DNA from: an uncultured Clostridia bacterium
GTDB taxonomy: Bacteria > Bacillota > Clostridia > Oscillospirales > Ruminococcaceae
Direction of reading: 5' to 3'
Assembly: GCA_947630315.1 (NCBI GenBank)
Contig: CANRHA010000139.1
Span: forward strand, 1-5,077
DNA: 5,077 nt
Of this stretch, positions 1-4,604 are shown in pieces. The notes under the pieces are model-generated. The model searched no databases, had not been told where the DNA came from, and saw only the letters and a list, made by a program, of their open reading frames with translations. How positions within the stretch are numbered: the stretch's first letter is position 1; every line of letters begins with the position of its first letter. The position numbers and the translations under genes are program-made.

Positions 1-1
1 T

Positions 2-77
2 AGGGGTATAGCTCAGTTGGTAGAGCAGCGGTCTCCAAAACCGCGTGCCGTGAGTTCGAATCTTACTGCCCCTGCCA
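2..77 (+). tRNA. trnW: tRNA-Trp (anticodon CCA)
   Basis: The whole cloverleaf is visible. The acceptor stem is AGGGGTA (2-8) with TGCCCCT (67-73), containing one T·G pair. The D stem is GCTC/GAGC (11-14, 23-26). The anticodon stem is GCGGT/ACCGC (28-32, 40-44) around the loop CTCCAAA, so the anticodon at 35-37 is CCA, which reads UGG (Trp). The T arm is GTGAG-TTCGAAT-CTTAC (50-66). The discriminator base is G (74), as in bacterial tRNA-Trp, and CCA is encoded at 75-77. Its promoter lies outside the window. A strong intrinsic terminator begins four bases after the CCA end. Confidence 0.97.
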
Positions 78-80
78 CGG

Positions 81-117
81 CGTCGCAAGCTCCGTATCGC
101 TTGTGACGTCCTTTTTT
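81..117 (+). terminator. Intrinsic terminator of tRNA-Trp
   Basis: A 10-bp stem CGTCGCAAGC (81-90) pairs with GCTTGTGACG (99-108), with one G·T pair, around an 8-nt loop. Three bases later comes a run of six T (112-117). Its position directly after the tRNA and the + orientation fit Rho-independent termination of the tRNA transcript. The inner part of the hairpin belongs to the 117-bp tandem repeat; the outer three pairs use unique flanking sequence. Confidence 0.85.
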
Positions 118-200
118 GCTTAAATTTCAGGCGTCACCGCTCACTACGCTGCTCCGCCTTTTTCCCCACAAAGCTGCGCTTTGCGGGGGCCCCGCTTTGC

Positions 201-234
201 CGCAAGCTCCGTATCGCTTGTGACGCCCTTTTTT
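201..234 (+). terminator. Second terminator-like hairpin (repeat copy 2)
   Basis: The stem CGCAAGC (201-207) pairs with GCTTGTG (216-222), and a T6 run follows at 229-234. It lacks the three extra outer pairs of the first copy, and the stem is six bases from the T run, so it should be weaker than the one at 81-117. Confidence 0.45.
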
Positions 235-315
235 GCTTAAATTTCAGGCGTCACCACTCACTACGCTGCTCCGCCTTTTTCCCCACAAAGCTGCGCTTTG
301 CGGGGACCCCGCTTT

Positions 316-350
316 GCCGCAAGCTCCATATCGTTTGCGGCGGCATTTTT
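316..350 (+). terminator. Third terminator-like hairpin (partial repeat copy 3)
   Basis: The stem GCCGCAAGC (316-324) pairs with GTTTGCGGC (333-341), 9 bp with one G·T, around the loop TCCATATC, followed by GGCA and T5 (346-350). Relative to copies 1 and 2 the right arm differs, but pairing is kept: one G·T has become G-C and one G-C has become G·T. This suggests the hairpin itself is under selection. Confidence 0.5.
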
Positions 351-435
351 ATGTCCTGTTTTATACCGCCGCTCATTTGCTCCGTCGCGCCGGGGAGTTT
401 ATTGGTGCGTGAACGCGGCTCCCTGCTCCTGCCGC

Positions 436-491
436 ACCCCGGGCGAAGCCCGCCCCGCGCGCCTGCGCGCGGGGCGGGCTTCGCCCGGGGT
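436..491. repeat. Long perfect GC palindrome, 26-bp arms
   Basis: The left arm (436-461, starting ACCCCGGGCGAAG) and the right arm (466-491, ending CTTCGCCCGGGGT) are exact reverse complements, with only CCTG (462-465) between them. TGCC (430-433) and GGCA (495-498) can extend the stem past a small internal loop. There is no T run, so a terminator role is not obvious. The first 39 bases (436-474) recur exactly, reverse-complemented, at 2527-2565, so this is one copy of a dispersed element. Confidence 0.95.
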
Positions 492-496
492 AGTGG

Positions 497-531
497 CAGA
501 TAACAGATGTCAGATATCAGAAATCAGACCC
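497..531 (+). repeat. Heptamer array 1, five CAGANNN units
   Basis: There are five consecutive 7-bp units: CAGATAA, CAGATGT, CAGATAT, CAGAAAT and CAGACCC. The 7-bp neighbours on either side do not begin with CAGA. The array sits six bases after the GC palindrome, and twelve bases before the 16-mer GTGGCGGGTAGCAGGA (544-559), which also recurs in the inverted copy at 2405-2420. Confidence 0.9.
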
Positions 532-579
532 GTGAGGACAAGGGTGGCGGGTAGCAGGACACCCTCGTTAAACGCAGAA

Positions 580-609
580 CCCCCTCCGATGGAAAGCCTT
601 CGGAGGGGG
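580..609. terminator. Hairpin, possible terminator of the aminotransferase gene
   Basis: CCCCCTCCGA (580-589) pairs perfectly with TCGGAGGGGG (600-609) around a 10-nt loop. It lies about 100 nt past the stop codon of the minus-strand aminotransferase gene. The best T run is on the + side (CAGTTTTAATC, four T). On the minus side the following sequence is TTCTGCGTTT, which is poor. It may act in either direction or simply protect the 3' end; the direction is not settled. Confidence 0.5.
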
Positions 610-628
610 CAGTTTTAATCAGTCAACC

Positions 629-706
629 TCAATATGAATAGTAGTTCATCCAGATAATGCTTATTTCCTCTACGGTCAGGCCGTATTTGTCGGCCGCATC
701 ATCGGT
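629..706 (-). pseudogene. Coding-like remnant in frame after the aminotransferase stop
   Basis: Directly after the TAA of the aminotransferase gene, the same frame stays open for 25 codons to TGA at 629-631. It encodes a peptide that reads like protein: T-DDAADKYGLTVEEIS-IIWMNYYSY. There is no start codon or ribosome binding site for this piece in its own frame. It could be the 3' end of a lost small gene, or a chance open frame. The aminotransferase is already of normal family length without it, so it is unlikely to be a missing C-terminus. The function is unknown and the confidence is low. Confidence 0.25.
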
Positions 707-1984
707 TTATCCTTCAAGCAGCCTTTCCGCCGTGGCGACCTTTACCGCGACGCAGAAGATCTCGATCGCGGACTTCAGCTCCGAAAGGGAGGGGTAGGTC
801 GGCGCTATCCTGATGTTCTTGTCCTCGGGGTCGACGCCGTAGGGGAAGGTTGCGCCGGCGCCGGTGAGGGTTACGCCCGCCTCCTTGCAGAGCGCGACGA
901 TGCGTTTTGCGGTGCCCGGCTCGCCGTCAAAGCTGATGAAATATCCGCCCTCAGGTCTCGACCAGCTGCCCGCGCCTATGGGGGCAAGCTCGCGGTCAAG
1001 GGCCTCTAAAACCGCGTCAAACTTGGGTTTGATGATGTCGCGGTGCTTCTTCATGTGCTCTAAAATGCCCTCGTACGTCTTAAAGAATTTCGCGTGTCTT
1101 AGCTGATTCAGCTTGTCATAGCCGATTGTCTGGTAGGACATCTGTTCCTTCATAAAGTTGATGTTCTCCTCGCTTGCGCCGACTATTGCAACGCCGCCGC
1201 CGGGGAAGCTGATCTTTGATGTAGATGCAAAAATAAGCACCATATCGGGATTGCCGGCGTGTTTGCATTCATCAAGAATATTTAAGATGTTGGGAACGTT
1301 GTCGGTCAGGCTGTGAACGCAGTATGCGTCATCCCAGAAGATCCTGAAATCGACAGCCTTAGGCTTAAGGTTGGCGAGGCGGGTTATAACGCGATCGGAA
1401 TAAACAACGCCGGTGGGGTTTGCGAATCTCGGAACACACCATATGCCCTTGATCGCCTCATCTTCGGACACGAGCTTTTCGACCATATCCATATCGGGGC
1501 CGTCGGCGAGCATCGGAACGGTTATCATCTCAATGCCGAACGCCTCACATATGGCGAAGTGTCTGTCATAGCCCGGGGCGGGGCAGAGCCACTTTACCTT
1601 ATCGCATTTGCACCAGGGCTTAGGGCTGCCCTTTACGCCGAGGAGCATGGCTTTTGCGAGGGCGTCGTACATCATCTGAAGGCTCGAGTTTCCGCCAATA
1701 ATGATCTCCCATCTGCCCACGCCGATCATCTTCATAAAGAGGCGTTTTGCCTCATAAATTCCGTCGAGAACGCCGTAGTTGCGGCAGTCCACGCCGTTTT
1801 CCGAGATATGGTCGCCGTCGAGACAGTGGGTCAGCATTTCGTTTGAGAGGTCAAGCTGTTCGGGCGAAGGTTTGCCTCTTGACATATCGAGCTTGAGTCC
1901 TTTTTTCTTGAAATCATCGAGCAGCGTTTTTTGCTCTGAAAGAAAGTCTGAAAGTTCCGCGCGGGAAAGCTCCTTTAGGGTCAT
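707..1984 (-). CDS. PLP-dependent aminotransferase, PF12897 (aspartate aminotransferase-like)
   Basis: This encodes a 425-residue cytosolic fold-type I aminotransferase, close to the usual length of the family. Visible landmarks in order are SRGKPSPEQLDLS (35-47), the CRNYG stretch (67-71) of the substrate entrance, GGNSSLQMMYDA (97-108) for phosphate binding, CPAPGYDRH (134-142), NPTG (189-192), D218-x-A-Y221 (Asp to the pyridine nitrogen, Tyr to O3'), STSK with the Schiff-base lysine K257 followed by PGGG, and IRIAPTYPS with R392 for the substrate alpha-carboxylate. The family (type Ic aspartate aminotransferases) interconverts aspartate and 2-oxoglutarate with oxaloacetate and glutamate. 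The exact amino donor cannot be read from the sequence. The ATG is set by AAGGAG (1994-1999), nine bases upstream. The gene stands alone, with its own promoter and a downstream hairpin. All catalytic residues are present. Confidence 0.93.
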   Translation of the reverse strand: MTLKELSRAELSDFLSEQKTLLDDFKKKGLKLDMSRGKPSPEQLDLSNEMLTHCLDGDHISENGVDCRNYGVLDGIYEAKRLFMKMIGVGRWEIIIGGNSSLQMMYDALAKAMLLGVKGSPKPWCKCDKVKWLCPAPGYDRHFAICEAFGIEMITVPMLADGPDMDMVEKLVSEDEAIKGIWCVPRFANPTGVVYSDRVITRLANLKPKAVDFRIFWDDAYCVHSLTDNVPNILNILDECKHAGNPDMVLIFASTSKISFPGGGVAIVGASEENINFMKEQMSYQTIGYDKLNQLRHAKFFKTYEGILEHMKKHRDIIKPKFDAVLEALDRELAPIGAGSWSRPEGGYFISFDGEPGTAKRIVALCKEAGVTLTGAGATFPYGVDPEDKNIRIAPTYPSLSELKSAIEIFCVAVKVATAERLLEG

Positions 1985-1993
1985 TTATCAGCA

Positions 1994-1999
1994 CTCCTT
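1994..1999 (-). promoter_or_regulatory. Ribosome binding site of the aminotransferase gene
   Basis: On the minus strand AAGGAG lies nine bases before the ATG at 1982-1984. It fixes the start at MTLKEL and excludes later in-frame starts. Confidence 0.9.
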
Positions 2000-2013
2000 A
2001 AAATTTTTTGTCC

Positions 2014-2029
2014 TGTACATTATAGTACA
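2014..2029. promoter_or_regulatory. Inverted repeat over the -10 box, candidate operator
   Basis: Read on the minus strand, TGTAC-TATAAT-GTACA is a perfect 5-bp inverted repeat whose 6-bp centre is the -10 box. A dimeric repressor bound here would block RNA polymerase. TGTAC/GTACA half-sites resemble those of some GntR-type regulators such as AraR of Bacillus, but no regulator gene is in the window. The operator role is inferred. Confidence 0.5.
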
Positions 2030-2047
2030 TCGGCGGGAAAAATGCAA
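2019..2047 (-). promoter_or_regulatory. Sigma-A type promoter of the aminotransferase gene
   Basis: On the minus strand the -35 box is TTGCAT (2042-2047) and the -10 box is a perfect TATAAT (2019-2024), with a 17-bp spacer. Transcription would start near 2012, giving a short leader of about 28 nt with room only for the ribosome binding site. The -10 box is the centre of an inverted repeat (see 2014-2029). Confidence 0.85.
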
Positions 2048-2157
2048 GGGCGAAATTAAATTTATGCAAAATTCCTGCCATTTGCACTATATTTCGACTC
2101 CGAAAGGGCAAAAAATAACCGAGTTGCACTATGAAAATGCAGGGCGCGGGTGCAGGA

Positions 2158-2192
2158 CAGAGGGCAGAAATCAGAAATCAGAAATCAGAAAA
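2158..2192 (+). repeat. Heptamer array 2, five CAGANNN units
   Basis: The units are CAGAGGG, CAGAAAT three times, and CAGAAAA. Flanking heptamers do not match. This is the most homogeneous of the five arrays. It stands without an adjacent GC palindrome. Confidence 0.9.
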
Positions 2193-2434
2193 TGCTCCGT
2201 CCGGGGCGGGAGTGACAAAGTGCGGCTACGACACATTGATGGAAAGGTGTTCGCGGCGGGGCGCTTATGCTATCCGAGCAGAAGACAGAGGGCAGATGTC
2301 AGAAGACAGAAAAGCATTTACCGGGCTTGCGAAAAGATGAGAGCGAACGGGCAAGTCGAAACCCTCTGCCACCGTTGCCGCTACCTTCTGCTCCTACCGC
2401 AAGCTCCTGCTATCCGCCACACTCGCTCCTACCT
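2193..2434. other. Intergenic DNA without a recognisable gene
   Basis: Apart from heptamer array 3 (2279-2313) and the 16-mer at 2405-2420, nothing here is recognised. Short open frames exist, but they lack ribosome binding sites and run through repeats, so they are not credible genes. Confidence 0.6.
2279..2313 (+). repeat. Heptamer array 3, five CAGANNN units
   Basis: The units are CAGAAGA, CAGAGGG, CAGATGT, CAGAAGA and CAGAAAA. It has the same orientation as arrays 1 and 2. The neighbours ATCCGAG and GCATTTA do not match, so the array again has exactly five units. Confidence 0.9.
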
Positions 2435-2469
2435 TCATCTGTTTTCTGATATCTGACATCTGACCTCTG
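2435..2469 (-). repeat. Heptamer array 4, five CAGANNN units
   Basis: On the minus strand the units are CAGAGGT, CAGATGT, CAGATAT, CAGAAAA and CAGATGA. It is part of the inverted composite element and is separated from its GC block by a run of three further hairpins. Confidence 0.9.
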
Positions 2470-2483
2470 GCAGGGCAAAGCCC

Positions 2484-2561
2484 CGGCGGCCCTTCGGGCC
2501 GCCGCAGCGCGCCTGCGGCGCGCTGGCCCCGCGCGCAGGCGCGCGGGGCGGGCTTCGCCCG
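2484..2561. repeat. Four consecutive GC-rich hairpins
   Basis: CGGCGGCCC-TTC-GGGCCGCCG occupies 2484-2504. CAGCGCGCC-TGC-GGCGCGCTG occupies 2505-2525. CCCCGCGCG-CAGG-CGCGCGGGG occupies 2527-2548. CGGGC-TTC-GCCCG occupies 2549-2561. The stems are 9, 9, 9 and 5 bp and follow each other with at most one base between. No T run follows. Confidence 0.9.
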
Positions 2562-2642
2562 GGGTACGGACTCGCAGGCGCCCTGTGTAGGAACACCCCC
2601 AAAAGCGCCCATGTCAAACCACCTCTCCCCGCATAAAACAGC

Positions 2643-2671
2643 AAAAGCAGGTGAAGAACCGCCTGCTTTTT
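2643..2671. terminator. Bidirectional intrinsic terminator
   Basis: AAAAGCAGGTG (2643-2653) pairs with CGCCTGCTTTT (2660-2670), with one G·T, around the 6-nt loop AAGAAC. T5 follows on the + strand (2667-2671), and the minus strand reads GCTTTTGCTGTTTT past the stem. It is the first good terminator downstream of the minus-strand mgtE gene, about 200 nt past its stop, and could also stop + strand transcription. Confidence 0.75.
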
Positions 2672-2868
2672 GCGTATAGAAGCGCGCGTATTAAATTCAT
2701 CTCACAGATAAACCGGAATTTACCGTATCCTATTTCCCTGTATATTCTCTCGATAAAGGGAGATTTGTGCTCGATAGATTTTCCATATCATAGGGCGAGA
2801 CTATAACACGTTTTTCAACCGTTTTTTCTCACCTGTACAAATCCCGCTTCACCGCATTCCCCGCTATA
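2672..2868. other. AT-rich spacer between terminator and mgtE stop
   Basis: This stretch would be the 3' untranslated region of the mgtE transcript if termination occurs at 2643-2671. I see no gene, repeat array or clear hairpin in it. Confidence 0.5.
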
Positions 2869-4236
2869 CTATATATGCAGCAGCGCTTGGGCAATCATGA
2901 AATACGCCAGAAGCGTCACCGCGTCGACGATGGTAGTGATAAACGGGCTCGCCATTACCGCCGGGTCAAAGCCCACGGCTTTGGCAAGTATCGGCAGCGA
3001 GCACCCTATAAGCTTTGCGATGAATACCGCGACTATCATTGTAAGACACACCACCAGCGCGACAGTCACGCTTATCGCGCTGTTTCCGAGCAAAAGCTTG
3101 TCTACAAGCAGCATTTTGCCGAAGTTTACCGTTGCAAGGCAGGCGCCGCACACCACCGCGACCCTGATTTCTTTCCAGATGACCGACCAGACGTCTCTCA
3201 GCTCGATATCCCCGAGGGAGAGGCCGCGTATAATGGTTACGCTCGCCTGTCCGCCGGCGTTGCCGCCCGTGTCCATCAGCATCGGTATAAACGCCGTCAG
3301 CACAACGCTTGTTGCGAGTTTATCCTCAAAGCCGGTTATTATCATTCCCGTGAACGTTGCGGAGATCATAAGGAGCAGAAGCCAGGGTATCCTCTTTAAG
3401 AACGTTTCGATAACGCCGGTTTTGAAGTATGGCTTGTCTGTCGGCACGATGGCCGCCATTTTTTCGATATCCTCGGTGTTTTCCTCCTGGAGTACGTCCA
3501 TGGCGTCGTCTACGGTCACTATTCCGACGATGCGGTTTTCGCCGTCGACCACCGGTATGGCCAGAAGGTCGTATTTTGCAAGAGTCGTCGCGACGACTTC
3601 TTTATCGTCCTTTGTGTGCACCGAGATCACGTTTGTGTCCATTATGTCGCCGATGACTGTTTCGTAAGAGGCCGTAAGAAGATCCAAAAGCGAAACAACG
3701 CCCACAAGTTTTCTTTCTTCGGTCACATAACAGGTATAGATGGTCTCTTTTACAACGCCTACCGCCCTTATTTTTTCAAAAGATTCTTCTACCGTCATAT
3801 CCGTTTTTAAATAAACGTATTCCGGCGTCATAAGGCTGCCGGCGCTGTCGTCGGGGTAGGCCAAAAGTTCATTTATCTGCGCGCGGGTTTTTGCGTCGGT
3901 GTTTTTGAGGATCCTGTTTACGATGCTTGCGGGCATCTCCTCGATAAGGTCTACGGTGTCGTCAAGAAACAGTTCGTCTATCACCTCGCGGAGTTCCCGG
4001 TCGGTGAACGCAAGGATAAGCTGTTCCTGCTGTTCCGAATCGATATAGGCAAAAGACTCGGTTGCAAGCTCCTTCGGCAGGAGCCTGAAAAGCGCAATAA
4101 CGTCTCTGCCGTCGGCGCTTTCAATAATGTTGGCGATATCCGCCGGGTTCAGCTGGCTGAGTATCGCCTTTAGTTCTACAAGCTTGCGCTGCCTGTAGAG
4201 GTTCATTACAACGTCAAGAAGCGGCGTCTGTTCCAC
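2869..4236 (-). CDS. mgtE: Magnesium transporter MgtE
   Basis: This is a 455-residue inner-membrane Mg2+ channel/transporter of full family length. Residues about 15-125 are the alpha-helical MgtE N domain. Residues about 130-255 are a pair of CBS domains (SAGSLMTPEYV; IGDIMDTNVISV), which in the family sense cytosolic Mg2+. The connecting plug helix follows near 255-285 (TEDIEKMAAIVPTDKPYF). From about 284 to 453 there are about five membrane helices. They carry the conserved PMLMDTGGNAGGQAS segment (318-332) and the GFDPAVMASPFITTIVDA segment (422-439), which includes pore-lining acidic residues. The start is GTG (4234-4236), chosen because AAGGAGG (4245-4251) sits eight bases upstream; the next Met is residue 11. 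The gene is monocistronic, with its own promoter and a long folded leader that can hide the ribosome binding site, so translational control is likely. Confidence 0.96.
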   Translation of the reverse strand: MEQTPLLDVVMNLYRQRKLVELKAILSQLNPADIANIIESADGRDVIALFRLLPKELATESFAYIDSEQQEQLILAFTDRELREVIDELFLDDTVDLIEEMPASIVNRILKNTDAKTRAQINELLAYPDDSAGSLMTPEYVYLKTDMTVEESFEKIRAVGVVKETIYTCYVTEERKLVGVVSLLDLLTASYETVIGDIMDTNVISVHTKDDKEVVATTLAKYDLLAIPVVDGENRIVGIVTVDDAMDVLQEENTEDIEKMAAIVPTDKPYFKTGVIETFLKRIPWLLLLMISATFTGMIITGFEDKLATSVVLTAFIPMLMDTGGNAGGQASVTIIRGLSLGDIELRDVWSVIWKEIRVAVVCGACLATVNFGKMLLVDKLLLGNSAISVTVALVVCLTMIVAVFIAKLIGCSLPILAKAVGFDPAVMASPFITTIVDAVTLLAYFMIAQALLHI

Positions 4237-4410
4237 GGTTGATTCCTCCTTGTTATGAAATTTTCATAACCGCGGAGGCTCATAGATCAGCAAAGACAAA
4301 CAGACGCGACAATGCGCGCTCTGCCCGACCATGCTGTCACGATACCTCGCGGTACTGCGGGCGTATTACTGCCTGCGTCCATTGTCTCACATCCTTTGTC
4401 TGAATTTGCC
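4237..4410 (-). promoter_or_regulatory. Structured 5' leader of mgtE, candidate riboswitch
   Basis: The region from the predicted transcription start to the GTG folds extensively on the minus strand. Pairings seen are AGACAAA/UUUGUCU (4294-4300 with 4395-4401), GACAAUG/CAUUGUC (4308-4314 with 4380-4386), GCCCG/CGGGC (4323-4327 with 4358-4362), a hairpin with a GCGA tetraloop (4342-4355), and an alternative hairpin CAGA-CGCG/CGCG-UCUG with one bulge (4301-4323). The 3' end pairs the Shine-Dalgarno with CCUCC (4274-4278). It lacks the signature motifs I know for the M-box Mg2+ riboswitch, so no family is assigned. Confidence 0.6.
4245..4278 (-). promoter_or_regulatory. Shine-Dalgarno of mgtE with sequestering hairpin
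   Basis: The ribosome binding site AAGGAGG (4245-4251) is eight bases before GTG. GGAGG (4245-4249) can pair with CCUCC (4274-4278). The interval is closed by a second stem, GUUAUGA with UCAUAAC (within 4252-4270), so the site would be locked in a near-continuous stem with a GCG/AA internal loop. Confidence 0.7.
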
Positions 4411-4415
4411 CTTAT

Positions 4416-4444
4416 ATTTTATACTTAATTTTCGTGCTTGTCAA
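4416..4444 (-). promoter_or_regulatory. Sigma-A type promoter of mgtE
   Basis: On the minus strand the -35 box is a perfect TTGACA (4439-4444) and the -10 box is TAAAAT (4416-4421), with a 17-bp spacer. TATAAA two bases upstream, at spacer 15, is a less likely alternative. Transcription would start near 4409-4410, giving a leader of about 173 nt. Confidence 0.8.
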
Positions 4445-4560
4445 GATAAAATAAATAAACTACAGGGGGCGGATAATGGGAAGTAACATAAATCATTCGA
4501 TATATATTCTTCCTGCTTTATTTACTGTATTCAAATCTACCTCCCAAGGTTACGCCTTGA

Positions 4561-4595
4561 AATTCTGACTTCTGTCCTCTGATATCTGTCCTCTG
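4561..4595 (-). repeat. Heptamer array 5, five CAGANNN units
   Basis: On the minus strand the units are CAGAGGA, CAGATAT, CAGAGGA, CAGAAGT and CAGAATT, again exactly five. It ends only nine bases before the -35 box of the superoxide reductase promoter. A small CAAGG/CCTTG hairpin lies just to its left. Confidence 0.9.
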
Positions 4596-4604
4596 GTATC
4601 GGTC

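Larger units (their letters stand above)
84..350 (+). repeat. 117-bp tandem repeat, two full copies plus partial third
   Basis: Copy 1 is 84-200 and copy 2 is 201-317. They differ at only three positions: T/C in the GACGYCC stretch, G/A in CACCRCTC, and G/A in GGGGRCCCC. A diverged start of a third copy runs from 318 to about 350. Each full unit contains a terminator-like hairpin with a T6 run, then an 11-position hairpin CCCCACAAAGC-TGC-GCTTTGCGGGG with one mismatch (164-188 and 281-305). Starts of all units share CGCAAGCTCC. No coding frame in it looks real. The near identity of copies 1 and 2 implies recent duplication or gene conversion. Confidence 0.95.
2405..2565 (-). repeat. Inverted second copy of the composite palindrome/array element
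   Basis: Read on the minus strand the order is the 39-base GC block (2527-2565, identical to 436-474), extra GC hairpins, heptamer array 4 (2435-2469), then GTGGCGGATAGCAGGA (2405-2420), which differs from 544-559 by one base. Both copies also share CAGATGTCAGATATCAGAAA inside the array. The copy at 436-559 has the same order on the + strand, so the two form an inverted pair around the aminotransferase gene. Confidence 0.85.

Noticed and set aside
298..618. Open frame of 106 codons on the + strand
   Set aside because: It runs through the 117-bp repeat, the GC palindrome, the heptamer array and the terminator hairpin, lacks a ribosome binding site, and gives a low-complexity Arg/Ala/Pro-rich peptide.
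1313..1846. 177-codon open frame on the + strand opposite the aminotransferase gene
   Set aside because: It is entirely antisense to a gene with all catalytic motifs intact. It has no ribosome binding site, and its peptide matches nothing I know; it is a codon-bias shadow.
2394..2404. Fourth copy of the 117-bp repeat start (CCGCAAGCTCC)
   Set aside because: Only about 11 bases match, and the following hairpin arm and T run are absent.
497..2469. CRISPR array from the CAGANNN repeats
   Set aside because: Units are only 7 bp with 3 variable bases and no spacers of 25-40 bp, and no cas genes are present.
2394..2644. Two overlapping minus-strand open frames in the GC hairpin region
   Set aside because: They consist of translated hairpins and heptamer repeats, with Arg/Ala/Gly/Pro-rich composition and no ribosome binding site.
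2897..3667. 256-codon open frame on the + strand opposite mgtE
   Set aside because: It is antisense to a complete MgtE coding sequence. The Ser/Thr/Ile-rich peptide is typical of the complement of a membrane protein gene.
4270..4400. M-box (ykoK) Mg2+ riboswitch upstream of mgtE
   Set aside because: The gene context fits, but the conserved M-box segments are not visible on the minus strand. A GAGGCTCATAG stretch that resembles part of it is on the wrong strand.
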